The notes: generated from the sequence alone by a model not told the origin. DNA of 64,000 bases from Hyparrhenia diplandra (GCA_015847255.1 JADLZK010009368.1:62001-126000); one strand, 5' to 3'; counted from the stretch's first letter, positions 33,518 through 45,848 are shown. A program made the numbers and translations.

Positions 33518-33990
33518 ATGGCGCGACGGGGCACGGAGGCGTTCTCGGAGCTGGGCGCGCACTGCGACGAGCCCGACTGCAACCAGTTTGACTTCCTGCC
33601 CTTCGAGTGCGACGGCTGCTGCGGGTTCTTCTGCGCGGCGTATCGCGCGTACCGGGACCACGGCTACACCAAGGCCGCACCATCGTGGTGTGCCCGGACT
33701 GCGGCGACGTCATCGAGCGGACGACAGGGCAGCTGGGCAGGAGCAGTGCGACGACCGGGAGATCCTGGACACGCACGCGCGGTCGCGCCGTGGCTGCGAC
33801 CCCGCGAGGAAGGCGTTAAGGTTTGCCTGAAGCACCGGTTCCCCACGGACCACAGCTGCGCTGCAGCGGCGGCGGGAGCGTGTTGGCAAGCCAGGATCAA
33901 CGGCAGCAATGGACGTGATCTGAGAAACAGGGAGAAGTCGCTCTTTCCAGACAGGGGAAACTGGAAAGCATGCCAACGGAAGAAAGAGCA
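33518..33990 (+). pseudogene. Captured AN1 zinc-finger stress-associated protein (SAP) piece
   Basis: From the ATG at 33518 the frame reads MARRGTEAFSELGAHCDEPD, then QFDFLPFECDGC and YRDHGYTKA. It then continues in other frames with TIVVCPDCGDVIERTTGQLG, DDREILDTHARSRR and VCLKHRFPTDHSCAAAAAGA. In order these match the AN1-plus-C2H2 type SAP proteins (rice OsSAP16/Arabidopsis SAP11 group), stress-response regulators with two AN1 fingers. At least two frameshifts and an internal deletion are present. The first AN1 finger has also lost conserved His and Cys ligands (AYRAYRDHGY where CAEHRTYRDHSC is usual). It lies within the Helitron. Confidence 0.8.
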
Positions 33991-34347
33991 CGTCGTCTCA
34001 GAAGGAACACTTTGATTCAAGCGATGATTTCAAATGTTGTTGTTTCATGTAGTAATTTCCTAGCCCAATTTGATTGGGAGGACAGGTTCTGTGTAATTGC
34101 TCGGTGGATTGAAATATTTCAGAAATATTTTCGTGCCGTATGATTCACATGGTTTTTGTGGTCAATTTTTTTGCTTCTATTCTATAAAAGGCTTCGACAG
34201 ATTTTGCAGATTGGCGTCGAGAAATTTTTCATTGCAAAGGTTCACTTTATGCGAAAAGAAGAGTAAACTCGATAGATCCTACGGGTCAACTAGCAATGAA
34301 ATCGCAAAGTAGCAGCTTGCCATGGCTCAGGGCGTCAGAGTCCTGAC

Positions 34348-34487
34348 TCATGAGGCCTTGCGGAGCTGGTGCAATGCCTTCATGGCGGAGATGGCGGCGG
34401 CGGGGTTGAGGCTCTTGGGGCACGGGGCCGTGCAGCTCTTGATCATCCTGCACCTGTACATCTTGTCCCACTCTTCCGACAGCGATT
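34348..34487 (-). pseudogene. Captured last exon of succinate dehydrogenase Fe-S subunit (SDHB)
   Basis: On the minus strand the frame reads SEEWDKMYRCRMIKSC, TAPCPKSLNPAAAISAMKA and LHQLRKAS, then TGA at 34350-34348. The CRxIxxCTxxCPKxLNP pattern is the C-terminal cysteine cluster that binds the 3Fe-4S and 4Fe-4S centres of mitochondrial complex II subunit B. Only the terminal exon is present; sequence before it is intron-like. It lies in the opposite direction to the SAP piece in the same Helitron. Confidence 0.85.
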
Positions 34488-34970
34488 GGATCTGCTTCCT
34501 CGCTATAGTCGTCGCGAATGTTTTTATTGCTGGCTTCCTTAATCTAATAATCTCAATCAGAGTATACGATATGATATGGACGGAACACAATGCCGCTTGG
34601 TGATGGCGTGACGGTGATGCCGTGGTGCCCTATTGATTTTGGGATCGGAGGCTCGACGTCTTGCGTCCTGATTTGCTATTTGGTATGGAGCAGCCTAATG
34701 CGTCGAGGCGCACGGTGAGGGGATTGTGACTCGAGCGGCAGTGCCAATGTGTTGTCGGGGTTGCTAGCTGTCGTGAGTCACAAAACCAGCGTCATTGATC
34801 CGTCGTGGTCAAGGACAATGGGATTGAGATTTCGGAGCGAAGAAGCGCCGTTGAGATGCGAACAACGTCATACAAGATATCACGACAAACTTCATAAATT
34901 AAAGTTATATTTGATGATAATAATATATTTTTATCTATCACCCGTTGCAACGCACGGGTATTTTTGCTAG

Positions 34971-35094
34971 TAAATATAAACTAAACAAAACGATAAGAGT
35001 GATGATTGATATGAACCCACTAAAATAAATATTATATCGCTAGCCTAAAGTACACGTTGTGTAAAAAAAATCCGAATGTTTGGTTTATAACAAG
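34971..35094. other. Short spacer
   Basis: AT-rich sequence between the Helitron and the next MITE; nothing identified. Confidence 0.5.
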
Positions 35095-35385
35095 GGGTGT
35101 GTTTAGCACCCAAAATTTTGGTCAAAATTTTGGACGGATGGGACATGTATGTACGTCACATCGCATTAATCGTAGAAGACATTTCGTTTGTTAGTGGTGA
35201 ATATTATTCTATCATGGCGTAACTAGACTCAAAAAAAGAATCGCCTCCGAATGTACATCTAAACCGTATAATTAGTTTTTTTTACCTACATTTCGCACTC
35301 GACGTGTGGCGGATTTTTGATGTGATGGGAAATCTTCTTTTTGCATAGTGAAATTTGAGGAGGAATTGAGGTACTAAACACACCC
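35095..35385. mobile_element. MITE with 12 bp perfect TIR
   Basis: It begins GGGTGTGTTTAG and ends CTAAACACACCC, a perfect inverted repeat. The trinucleotide aag flanks both sides (35092-35094 and 35386-35388). A 3 bp duplication suggests PIF/Harbinger (Tourist) type, although that family usually duplicates TWA. Confidence 0.8.
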
Positions 35386-36186
35386 AAGATTCTAAATGTT
35401 CGATTAGTTCGGTTACCTGAGGCATATGATTGAACTAACCGTAAAAAGTTCTGATAGTTTGGTCCGGCTTGGGTGGTAATTTTCATCCCCGTTTTACCCT
35501 CCCCATGCCCTTCCTTATCCATTCAATCGAGGAGCGCCGCCCGTCCGCTCGTGACAGAGAGACGCCGTGAAATTTCCGAGGAGCGCCGCCCGTCCGCTCT
35601 CTGCTCAACGCCAGGCCGCCGCCGCGTTTGCCGCCCGTCCACGAGATCTCCCCGTCCACCCACCGCACCAGGCCGCCGCCGAGAGCACCGCACGAGGCCC
35701 TGCCGCCGCTAGCCCCAGGGCTTGCCGCTACCCTCGATTTGCCATTTTCTCGCCAGCTCCGGCGCGGCGCGGCGTGCTTGCCCGTCCTGCCGCGCCACGG
35801 CCCACAGCCTCTGCCTGCCTTGGCCGGCTCGTGCGTTTCCGTCGCCGTGGCCCCGCGTGTCAGTGGATGCGTGCGCTCTCCGGTCCCAAAACTTCCCAAA
35901 CGCTTCGCCTTCCCGCTCACGCGGTAGCTTCCGTGGACGAGCCCCACGGGAAACCAAAGCAATCCCACTATCTTGGTCCCACGCGTCGGTGTAACAACTG
36001 CAAACACCGCGTCCATCTGCCTGCGCTTCTATCGTGGACCTCCCGCCACTCACCCATCCCCGTCCAAATTCCAATGCGTGAGCTATAAACCCACCCAACC
36101 CACCTCTCACACCTCCTCCAGATTAGTATCCCCAGTGCTTCCTGTCACTTCGACCTCTTCGCCAGTAAGCAACCGCACGGGGCCCG
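35386..36186. other. 5' flank of the CHD3-like gene
   Basis: 35.5-36.1 kb is GC-rich, likely promoter and leader. gaggagcgccgcccgtccgc occurs twice at about 35530 and 35578. Overlapping long frames on both strands here reflect base composition only. Confidence 0.4.
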
Positions 36187-39100
36187 ATGCCTCCCGTGCG
36201 ATCATCGGCGAGAGGTGGGAGGCGGGGTCGTGGCCGAGGGGGCCCGGGACGTGGACGAGACTCCGCCGCCGTCGCCGCCAGGGTGACGCGCAGCAATCGC
36301 GCCGTGGATTCCGAGCCCATCGAGGTCGATAATGGTGCGTGAATAATCTGTATCGCCATTTCGTTTTTTTTTTACCCAGGGATGCTTTAGCGATTTTCGA
36401 GGTTTTTTTTGGAATCAGTTACACTGTTCCCTGTTCGTACATGTATTGCGATCTGTTCTAGGCGAGAAGGAAAATCGCTCGTCCTTAGGGTAGATGGCGG
36501 TTTGGGTGGTGGGGGCTTTGCTGGGTTTGGGGTTTTGTTGATGTAGGTCGTGAGCAGGTTTTGGGTGGATGGGCTTTGCTGGGTTTGGGGATTTTGATGA
36601 CAGAGGTCTCAATGGTCGTTCTTGGGGTGGATTGGGGTTTTGGCTGGAGGGGGGCTTGTCGGGTATGGGTTTTGTTGATAGAGGTCTCGGCTATATGCCA
36701 TCTTGGTTCCTACATTTTGGCCAGGGATAGGAAAGCTGATGTATTGTGTCCACATTTTTCTTTCAGATCACGACGACTGCTCACATAAGAAGATGCTGAC
36801 TGAAAAGATTGCAGGCACCACAGCGAATGGGTTGGAGGAATCTAGCCCACACGATGGTAATGACGAATGTGAGATTGAAACTCGGAGCTCATAATGTTAC
36901 CGTGAGTTCTGGATTTCTAGCTGACTGTGACTTCAGATTATGCAGATGTTGGGGAGCCAACTCCTACGAGGAATCTGAGACGTCTTAGAAAACTAACTGC
37001 GGAGAGCAAAGCCGCAGTCGCCAAGGAGCATGCTATTGATGTTGCTGCGGAGGTCAAAGACAGTGACACTGAAGGTTTGTTATCCTATAAAAAATGGCAA
37101 CACATTTATGGCATTGCATATTTGTGCATGCCATTCATGGCTAACGTGTCTGATGATTCATTGTTCATTAATAGATTTTTTTTTTTTTTTTTTTTTTTAG
37201 ATTCTGGAAACGTAGTTCCCAGTGAGAATATTAAGGTTCAGCAAATATTAAAAGACATTTCAAATGGTGAGGTGGAGAGTAAGGCTAAGGCCAAGAAGGG
37301 GACTAGACAGAGTTCAGATTGTGACGGTCAGTAATAAATTCAAGTTCTTGACGCATAATCTTTACAATGACTGTTTGCATTTTTGCTCTGTGTCAGTTTC
37401 ATCCTCTTTCTAATGTCAGGTGGCCGGATACTGGGTCAGCACAGAAGGTCAAAGCGCCTACTGAGCAAACAAACTAGAATTCAAGACATGTATGTCACTG
37501 ATTTCAAAGAGGACATATTTGATTATAGCCGTAGTAGCTCAGAGGATGGTAAGGCTGGACAAACTAACTGTTCTTCAATTGAGAAATCTGTAAGATGGAT
37601 ACCAATGTAAGAAGTTATCACATGTTGTTTTCAGGGGAGAGAAAGTTTGTTCAAAAAAGGTCAAAGCGCATCCAAAGGAAATATAAATCTGAATATGCCG
37701 GTGGTGATGTGAGTGAAGATAAGGATGCATACTGGAGCAGCTCTAATGATGGTAAGATGAAAGTTATCATCGGTTACCCAGAGACCACCAATACACTTAT
37801 AATGTTCACACAATTCTATGCCTGTTCTATGCAGAATGTGAGAAGTTGGCAATCCGTCGAAGATCAAAACGCAAATTGGGAACTCGCTCCAGTCCAAATT
37901 ACGATGAAGATGATGGTGATTTTGTGAATTGTAAGTGAATGTTGTTTGAGTTAAAATTCTTTAATTTTCAAGCAAGGGTACAAATTGATTAGGGACGTTT
38001 GCTTGCTCATTTTGGTGCACCATGCGCTGTCACCTCTTAACACACCTTTATTTTGGGGGAATTTGCGTAGTTTTATTATCCCCCTTCGCTAGATTCCATG
38101 TATCTTTTTGTGCAGTCTGAGACAGCTTTGTTTATGTACTGTTCCAGTAACATTTGAACAAAATAAAAATAAGTTTATGCATTTCAACTACATTTTATAT
38201 TAACTTCGGAAATCCCCTTACAGATCCTGGGAAGGCAGCTCCATGTAGAAGAATGTCAAAGCGTCTAAAAGAGAAGCAGAAAGCTGTTCCCATTCCTGAT
38301 GTATGCCAGCAGATTAATAATTAGTTTATTAAACCTTCTGTCCTGATATAGTAATAATTACTAAGATTTTCTTCAGAAATAGTAATTTTCTCTCTTTTCT
38401 AGGAGAGCCACATTGAAGCTTTTCCACCAACTTTATCAGCATCTTCATCTTCAGGTATTGTTGACAGCCATGAGTTTATTACCCACTCTTGTGAGTTCAG
38501 TTCATTTGAAGTAAACTAACCACAAAAAGGTCAACAGATAATCTTCTTGAGTGCTTATGCTTTCGTGACTACAATCTTTTGGAATTAATAACTTGTCTGG
38601 AACTCTAGATTCTTGTGTTGTTTTTATCTTTGAATATGCCATTTTCTGTTGTCTAACTAATAGCGCTTATGTCAGATGATGAATTATTGTGCAATTCTGT
38701 AAAATCAAGAACTGGTGGACCAATTTGCTTGATTTGCAAGGTAAGACCTCTATGATTTCCCCACCTCATTTCCCATAGGCCATATCCTTTTGTAGTTCCT
38801 AATTATGGATTATTTGTATCTCCCCCAGAGTGGAACTGCCAGCTCTCATATCATTCAATGCAAGAATTCCAATTGTTCTGTCAGCTTCCACACATTCTGT
38901 CAGGATCCTCCATTGCAGGATGCTACAACAACCTCTGAATGCTATATGTGCAAGATGGAAGTTTCCTTGGCCAGTGAAACAGAAGAGTTTTTGGTAAAAA
39001 GGATACAAAGATACGTTGGTCACAGAATGGTGCTTATTCAGGAATCAGATTTCCAATATCAGGTCCTTGTGAAATGGCACTCCCTTTCTCATCATCACGA

Positions 39101-42100
39101 CAGTTGGGTATGTTTTCTCCTTCCTCTATGCAAATGTGGTATTTTGTTTTTAGCGCTTCTAGCTTTTCAATGCAGGTACAGACACCCAGTTGGTGTTAAT
39201 TGCATATGTTTTAGAAAAAAAATAGAATGTAGGTAGCTGACAGCACTTTTAGCTTTATGCATATGATGTCATGGTGTTTAGTAAGATGAAGCAATGTGCA
39301 TCCCGCTGTGGGGAGGCCAGGACCAGGATATAAGTATTCTTATCCACTTTACTAGTATTGGGTATAGGTACCAATATAAACTATAGCTTTCATTTTACCC
39401 ATGTAAGAATCATTGCACAAATGAAGAAAATTTGATGCTCTGTTAACTCCTGTGCACACATGAGCCGGATCTTGAAATTTTAAGGTTACATGTATTTATA
39501 GTTATTTATATATAAATTTTGTAAACCATAGTGCCATGCTATGACACTTGTTTATAGAACTACCAAGGGAAATCATTCAACACTTTGATTGCCATACCTT
39601 AGACAAAATTTCTTTTACTCCAGGTTCCACTTGAATGGCTTCAAGTTTTTGATCGCATACGAGTACGGAGTTTTCTGAAGAAGAACATGTAAGTTTTGTG
39701 CGCTATGGGACTTTCAAGTCATCCATAATTTTATAATCGCTTGTGTTATTTGAATTGATTCTGTTTATGTTACAAGAAATCATATCCATCATGGAAACAG
39801 TCAATTGATAACTTAGGTCTATCAAGGGTAGGTAATCATTCCCATGCTTTATGCTTATCGCTTAAAGACTTAGATTTGTGCTCGGATATTCTGAATGATA
39901 AAGGTTATTTGGCTGATTCTTACCGTATGTTTGAGACTATATTTTTTATTGAAGTTATATATTTGCTACTGGGCCATGGACTGACAATGCTCCCTTTCTC
40001 TGATCTCTTTCTAATGATTCTGCAATTTTTTTTTGACAGCTTGCTTAAAGAGGTTTATTCAGAGGATCAGCGGAAACCTGAGTGGCTTGAAGTAGATCGT
40101 GCCATTGCTTGTCGGAGGAAGTGTGATCCTGATGGCACATGTGACATATTGACTGCTTTTCAGGACAATAAAAACTTTGAGGAATCTGAGGTCCTTGTAA
40201 AGTGGAAGGGCCTTGATTATTGTGAGGCTACATGGGAGTCTTGTTGTACGGAAGGTGTGCAGGCTGCCCTTTCCATGCTTGTTGAAAGGCATCAAAAGAC
40301 TTCAAAAAGAATCGATCCTGTCAGTCCACTATTCCTAGATAGGGTGATTCCAGAGGATATCAACAATGGTGCTTTATATGATTACCAACTTCAAGGTTTG
40401 CAATGGATATTTAATAACTACAGAACTAGGAGGAATGCGATTCTTGCTGGTAAGTTCATGAATTCTAAGGCTATAATGCATGCTATGCTGCGTAATTCAG
40501 ATCAACAACAATTCCCCTCAGATGTCATATTGTTTTTGCACCCATATCTACTTTCACTTGTCTTGATTGTTGGTTATTGTTGAATGAAACCTGACCACAA
40601 AACTCTTACATGCTTTATTTCTTTCTTGTATTGAAATTCCATGGAAACTTGATAAAATGCAACTCTTCTTTCTTTGAAATTGCAGATGAAATGGGTCTTG
40701 GCAAAACTGTGCAGGTTGTTTGCTTTCTCAATCACATTATTAAAGAAAACTTCACAACATCTCCTGCATTAATTCTTGCTCCTAAGAGCATTCTCTTGCA
40801 ATGGGAAAAGGTAAGCCACACCCCCCCCCCACCTCGCCACACACTTATCCTTAGCCTTTTATAAAGAAAGGTGCACAAACAGATTCAATGTGCCATATAG
40901 AAAATGTTGGGTTCGTTTACTTGAAATGTCATTATATGAAATTGAGATTATAAATAATATTGATGGGCAAAATGTTTCTATATTATGTGTTATACCATTT
41001 TTGCTGGGTCAGCTGTTCCATTCTTTAATATTATATATATGGTGCATTTTGCATAGGAATTTGGATGTTGGGGAAGCAATCTTAATGTTATTGTTTATCA
41101 AGGAGACAAGGACTCTAGAATGTGCCTTCGAGCTCATGAAATGTACTCTTCTGAAGGGAAGATTTTATTTGACGCACTTGTGACAAGCTATGAATTTGTC
41201 CAAATTGATAAAACATATTTACAGAAGATTAAGTGGTCTACAATTGTCAGTAAGTTTTTTTTTTCTTTCTGAGATATCCTTTTTGGGTTCTTGAATGCTT
41301 TAGTGTCTTGTTTATTGATGTACAATGTTTGGTGATTCCTCCTTTTCTTTTCAGTTGATGAAGCTCACAGAATGAAAAAACTTGATTGCAACCTTGCAAC
41401 TTGCCTAAAGCGCTATAGTTCTGAATTTCGCTTGCTACTTACAGTAAGTCTTATTTTGTTCTATTGTTTTCTAATTTTGGAAAATTCCCATTGTGCTGTA
41501 AACACGTTTGATCACTTCTCATTTCACTATTCAAATGTTACAGGGAACACCATTGCAGAATAACATGCTGGAACTATTTTCATTGCTTCATTATATTGAT
41601 CCAGATGAGTTTACTGATCCCAAGGCTGATGATCTATTCACACCCATTGAATCGAGAAATGAGTTGACTATGGAGGAGAAGATTGCTCGTATTCATGATA
41701 TTTTAAAGCCTAGGTGTTTTGACTCTCTAATAGAAAATGCTGTTCAATCCATTAGTTGGATGTGGGTTCTCATGTTGTGTCTAATTGTTTTGTTAGGATG
41801 TTGAGGAGAATGAAGTCTGATGTTTTAACAGATTCCATGCCAACAAAGAAGTGGGTGGAAGTTCCATGTGCATTGACAGATACCCAGCGAGAACTTTACA
41901 TTGACATTTTGGAGAAGAACTATTCAAAGCTGAATGGTGCTATTAAAAGCGGTAAGTTCCAGAGTCACTCCTGCTGTTTCCCCTTTGTCTTATTGTGATG
42001 TCTTCAAGTCATATCTATGAACTTGTTTCTCTACGTAAGAGTGTAGTATCACTCTGTTTTGAGAACTATTTTATGAGGAAATCACATATTGGCACACTTC

Positions 42101-44767
42101 TAAATCCAAATCCTACAGTTTGAGATTGATTGTGGCACTTAAATAACTGTCCAGTTTTGGTTATCCTCCTTGTTCATGCTTCTGATTTGACTTAATTTTG
42201 TAGCTTTATGTAGCTGTAACATCCATTTTCATTACACTTAAAGATACCCCCACCACCACCACCACCACTTCCCCTTTTTTTTTAAAAAAATATTGATCAT
42301 TTTGTTATTGCCTCATTGAACCATTGCATGTTCAATGTTGACTAGCTAAGGGCTCCGTTCTCCTTACTATCTCTTTTATGTGTTTGTGAAATAACATCTT
42401 CTAGCTCTAGTAAAGCTCATGCACTTGTGTGTGGACTTTTATAGATCACTTTGTTATTTAGCTTGTTGCAATATTCTTGATAACTCACACTTTGGCTTAT
42501 TCTGTATACTTCTGCAGGCAAGAAGCTTGCTCTGAACAACATACTCATGCAACTGAGAAAATGCTGCAACCATCCAGTAGGTTTTCCTTCCTTTCTAGTT
42601 GATTAATTAATCATTTTCAACCACCCAGTTGGTACATATACACTTGAGTGGTTGTCCTTTGTTTTTGTTTCTGTGCTGTTTGAAAGTTTTCCACTCTAGC
42701 TGATTAATTATCTTATTTTGATTGATGTGTACGGGGTATGTCCGTATGTTAGCAGAGTACATATGTTGCAAATGAAAAGCCTAAGCTGATCATATATTCC
42801 CTTTGCCCTTGAGTAAAACTATGCTTTACTACGTGTCAAAAAAAAGGAAAAAAACTATGCTTTACTACCTCTGTCCTTGAATGTAATGGACTTTGAGATA
42901 TCCTAAGTCAAACTATCCCAAGTTTGACATGGCTCTAGAAAAGAATAATTGTATTACAATATCATCATTGGAAAATTATGAAATATATTTTTATAGTTAC
43001 CTCTTTGTTTTTTAAAAAATATTAACACTCTTCTATAAACTTGGTCTAACTTAGGATGGTTTGACTTAGGGACACTCAGATTCATTATATTTTAGGACAG
43101 AGGTTGTACTAGCTACTGTGATTCATGGATTTCAGAGAGCTCTTTTAGGTGCAGATGTGCCTTTTACTAATTTCTTGAACTTGCCTTTCAGTATTTATTT
43201 CCAGGACTGGAACCTAAACAGCAACCAGAAGATGTTTTTCTTTCACTTGTTGCTGCATCAGGCAAGCTCCAGCTGCTTCAAAAGGTCCCCCTTTTATTGC
43301 ACCCTATCTGTACACGTTAAATTTCCAAATTAGGGGGAGTGTAATAATACTTATTTTTCTGATGTGCAGTTGCTTCCAAGACTGAAAGAAAGAGGAAATC
43401 GTGTACTGATCTTCTCACAAATGACCACGATGCTTGATATTCTTGAGGATTTCCTTTTTTTACTTGGGTTACAAATATGCACGGTATGCATTTGATCAAC
43501 CTTTTGTCTCATCGATCTGTCCTCAAGTTGTTCCTGTACTGCATTTTGGGCAATGATGGCATGGGGTCTAATTTTCCTTTTATCCACTTTGTGTTTGTGT
43601 TGGCACTTTGTAGCATTGATGGACAGACATCACTCTCAGCAAGGCAGGAAAGCATAAAAAGAATACAACAGAGCTGATAGTGAAATATTCATTTTCTTGA
43701 TGTCAACTCGGGCTGGTGGTCTAGGTGTTGACCTTGTATGTATTCTAATACTGTCCAATTCTCTAACATGAGTTTAGTCTCGTCATACAATTTGGTAGCA
43801 GCAAAGCTAATCTCGTCTCTATCATTGTCCTAACAATGCTTACTGTGTTTGCAGCCTGGTGCTGACAGAGTAATTATTTATGGTTAGTAGCTTTTGTTGT
43901 CTGTTCTTCCATGTATACTTCTCCAATCAAAAGAATATAGGAATATATAGTCCTCTGGGTACTAATTGTGGTGTTCTGTTTACAGATCCTGATTTCAACC
44001 CATTTATGGACTTGCAAGCACAGTCTAGAGCCCACAGGATTGGGCAGACCAGACCAGTAGTTGTTTACCAGCTAATAACAAAGTGTTCAGTTGAAGAGAA
44101 GATACTGCAAAAGTCCAAGCAAAAATTGGCTATAGAGAATATGTTAATGAACTCTTCTAATAAGAAGCCAAATGCAGATGAGTTGCAGTCTATACTGCTC
44201 CATGGAGCAAGGACAATTATTGACCGGAAAAAGATCAGTGCCACTTCAATTCACTATGATGACGAGGCCATTGATAATCTCCTGAAGCTAGATCCCACTT
44301 CTGAGGAAAAATGCTCCAAAGAAGACAATGGCTATCTTGGGAGCATTGTGAGCTTTGCACACGGCATGGAAGATGAGGAACCTGGTTCACCCAAAGTAGA
44401 GGACCTGAAAGTTCTGAAGCCTCCTACTCCCAAGGTGGATCTGGGCCGTGGCAAGAGGCAAAGGAGAGTTGTCAACTACAATGATGCTATTGAGAACTCG
44501 GACAGTGATGATATGTATGCTCCAGAGGGTTCCTCGAGTAGCAGTTCTTCTGACGATGATTTTGACAACGACATCCATGAGGACGATGGTTTTGTTTCTG
44601 CACCTGTGGCTCCTGCATCTGAAGCTCTAAACATTATTCCTGCAATTGGACCTCCAGGAGCAATACATGCGATTGAAGCTCCAAACATTATTCCTGCAAT
44701 TGGAGCTCCAGGAGCAATTCCTGCAATTGAAGCCCCAAATGCCTGTTTCAAGAGCAGCTCTTCATGA
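36187..44767 (+). CDS. CHD3-type chromatin remodeller (PICKLE-related), two frameshifts
   Basis: 24 exons with GT-AG joins: 36187-36334, 36767-36856, 36937-37074, 37201-37326, 37420-37548, 37635-37751, 37835-37930, 38224-38300, 38403-38454, 38676-38740, 38829-39107, 39624-39688, 40040-40449, 40686-40810, 41057-41249, 41355-41443, 41544-41713, 41797-41951, 42518-42576, 43192-43284, 43370-43483, 43614-43735, 43855-43882, 43986-44767. The start is MPPVRSSARGGRRGRGRGG. Exons 10-11 hold a C4HC3 PHD finger (CLICK...CYMC), then two chromodomains (VLVKWHSLSHHHDSW; VLVKWKGLDYCEATWE). The SNF2 ATPase has DEMGLGKTVQ, DEAH and TGTPLQNN. The helicase C lobe ends with SRAHRIGQTRPV. Such proteins slide nucleosomes and set developmental gene states. 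One extra T in a T7 run near 43460 and one extra base near 43665 break the frame, predicting truncation within the C lobe. Confidence 0.85.
42865..43106. mobile_element. Stowaway MITE in an intron of the CHD3-like gene
   Basis: Left end CTACCTCTGTCCTTGAATGT; the right end reversed is CAACCTCTGTCCTAAAATAT. TA at 42863-42864 and 43107-43108. It lies in the intron between exons 19 and 20 and does not touch coding sequence. A (CAC)n run is present in the same intron near 42250. Confidence 0.85.
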
Positions 44768-44805
44768 TCTTCTGATGACAACGGCGATAAGCCAGACTGC
44801 AACTC

Positions 44806-45062
44806 TTGTACATAGCTTTGTTCTAGTACCTGATTACTGACGCAAACATCGGTCCATGAAGGTTCATTTTGCCTTTTGTTTATGCTCCTTGTCCTGAAGG
44901 TGGTAGTCAAGAGCCCTACGAAGCAGATTGTAACTCTTGTACCTAACCTTGGTGCAAACGCTGATTACCAATATTTTGCCTTTTGTTTATGCTCCTTTGG
45001 TCCTGGAGTTGGAAGTTAGGACTTTGGAGCCCTAGGAAGCAGATCATAGTCTTTTGTACAGG
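44806..45062. repeat. Imperfect duplication in the CHD3-like 3' UTR
   Basis: Two copies of about 120-130 bp share caactcttgtac, then gattac, then attttgccttttgtttatgc, then gagcccta and gaagcagat. The second copy starts near 44925. Confidence 0.75.
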
Positions 45063-45271
45063 AGTGGTCAGATATGTAAATTATGCTGCTGCCTCTTGGT
45101 GAAACGAGATGACATATCATTGAATCTTATCTGATGGTACCATCTCACTCGTGACCCTTTGTGGGCTTCATAGTTTGACATTACTTTTCTTGAAGGGCGT
45201 AAGAAACCTAACTCGATTTTTCTGCAAAGAACTTAATTCATCTCTTCCTGCTAGCTTATAAAGATTTAATA
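45063..45271. other. Spacer
   Basis: Downstream of the CHD3-like 3' UTR; its end forms the left copy of the retroposon's target-site duplication (45260-45271). Confidence 0.5.
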
Positions 45272-45836
45272 ACTAGACTTGAGCAGACGCCGACCCACTT
45301 TTCCCTTCGTGGACCTGGCGATATGCCGTTTCCTTCCTCCCTCTGACCGCCTCCTCTTCTGCCGCCGTCGCCAGCCCCTTACCCGTCCTCTCTAGCTACT
45401 TCGCCGGCGATGAGGGTGGGGGGTCCGGTTCCCCTTTCCTTTCTCCACCTATAGTTTTTACTACTTTTTTAGTTTGCCCACGTATGGCTAGTCTCCGCCG
45501 AGTCTGCCCTATCGCCGCCGTCGCCATCACCGCCGTGTTGGCGGTCTACCTCGTCGCCGGCGACCCCTATGACTCGGTGAGTTTGACAAATAAAGGTTCT
45601 TCCGCCGCTCCCCTGCAGATCTCGTCTCACCCGCTCCACCTTCCCCCCAATCCACCTTCGCCGAGATCTGCTCCTCTCCTCTCCATGGCCGCCGCCGCTT
45701 TCCACTCCCACCTTCGCCTCCGCCCTCCAAGCAGCTTGTCTTCGGTAATTTCTGTAATTCGGTCCTTTTCCAGGGGCCTTTATGTAAGACTGCTGCTTTA
45801 TATTAATATATAAGTTGTTTTTCTGTCAAAAAAAAA
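45272..45836 (+). mobile_element. Non-autonomous retroposon with poly-A and 12 bp TSD
   Basis: A GC-rich 565 bp segment ends tatattaatatataagttg, then ttctgtc and an A run to about 45836. aaagatttaata flanks it at 45260-45271 and 45837-45848. Insertion by a LINE machinery is the natural reading. An internal frame from 45484 (MASLRRVCPIAAVAITAVLA) looks like a signal anchor, but its place inside the retroposon makes it an unlikely gene. Confidence 0.75.
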
Positions 45837-45848
45837 AAAGATTTAATA

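Larger units (their letters stand above)
33240..34970 (+). mobile_element. Non-autonomous Helitron with captured gene pieces
   Basis: The 5' end is A|TCTATTACCTACTAATAAAG at 33240. The 3' end has a perfect 6 bp stem, ACCCGT...ACGGGT (34940-34959), then attttt, gCTAG at 34970, then T. No TIR or TSD is present, and the site reads A^T, as expected for rolling-circle insertion. The 1731 bp element has no Rep/helicase. It carries a SAP zinc-finger gene piece on the plus strand and an SDHB exon on the minus strand, from unrelated genes. Confidence 0.85.

Noticed and set aside
41714..41796. Insertion breaking the CHD3-like helicase between ILKPR and MLRRMK
   Set aside because: The segment has a GT donor and TTAG acceptor and leaves the frame intact when removed; it is a normal short intron.
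45484..45813. 109-codon frame with signal-anchor-like start
   Set aside because: It lies wholly inside a TSD-flanked retroposon and runs to its poly-A end.
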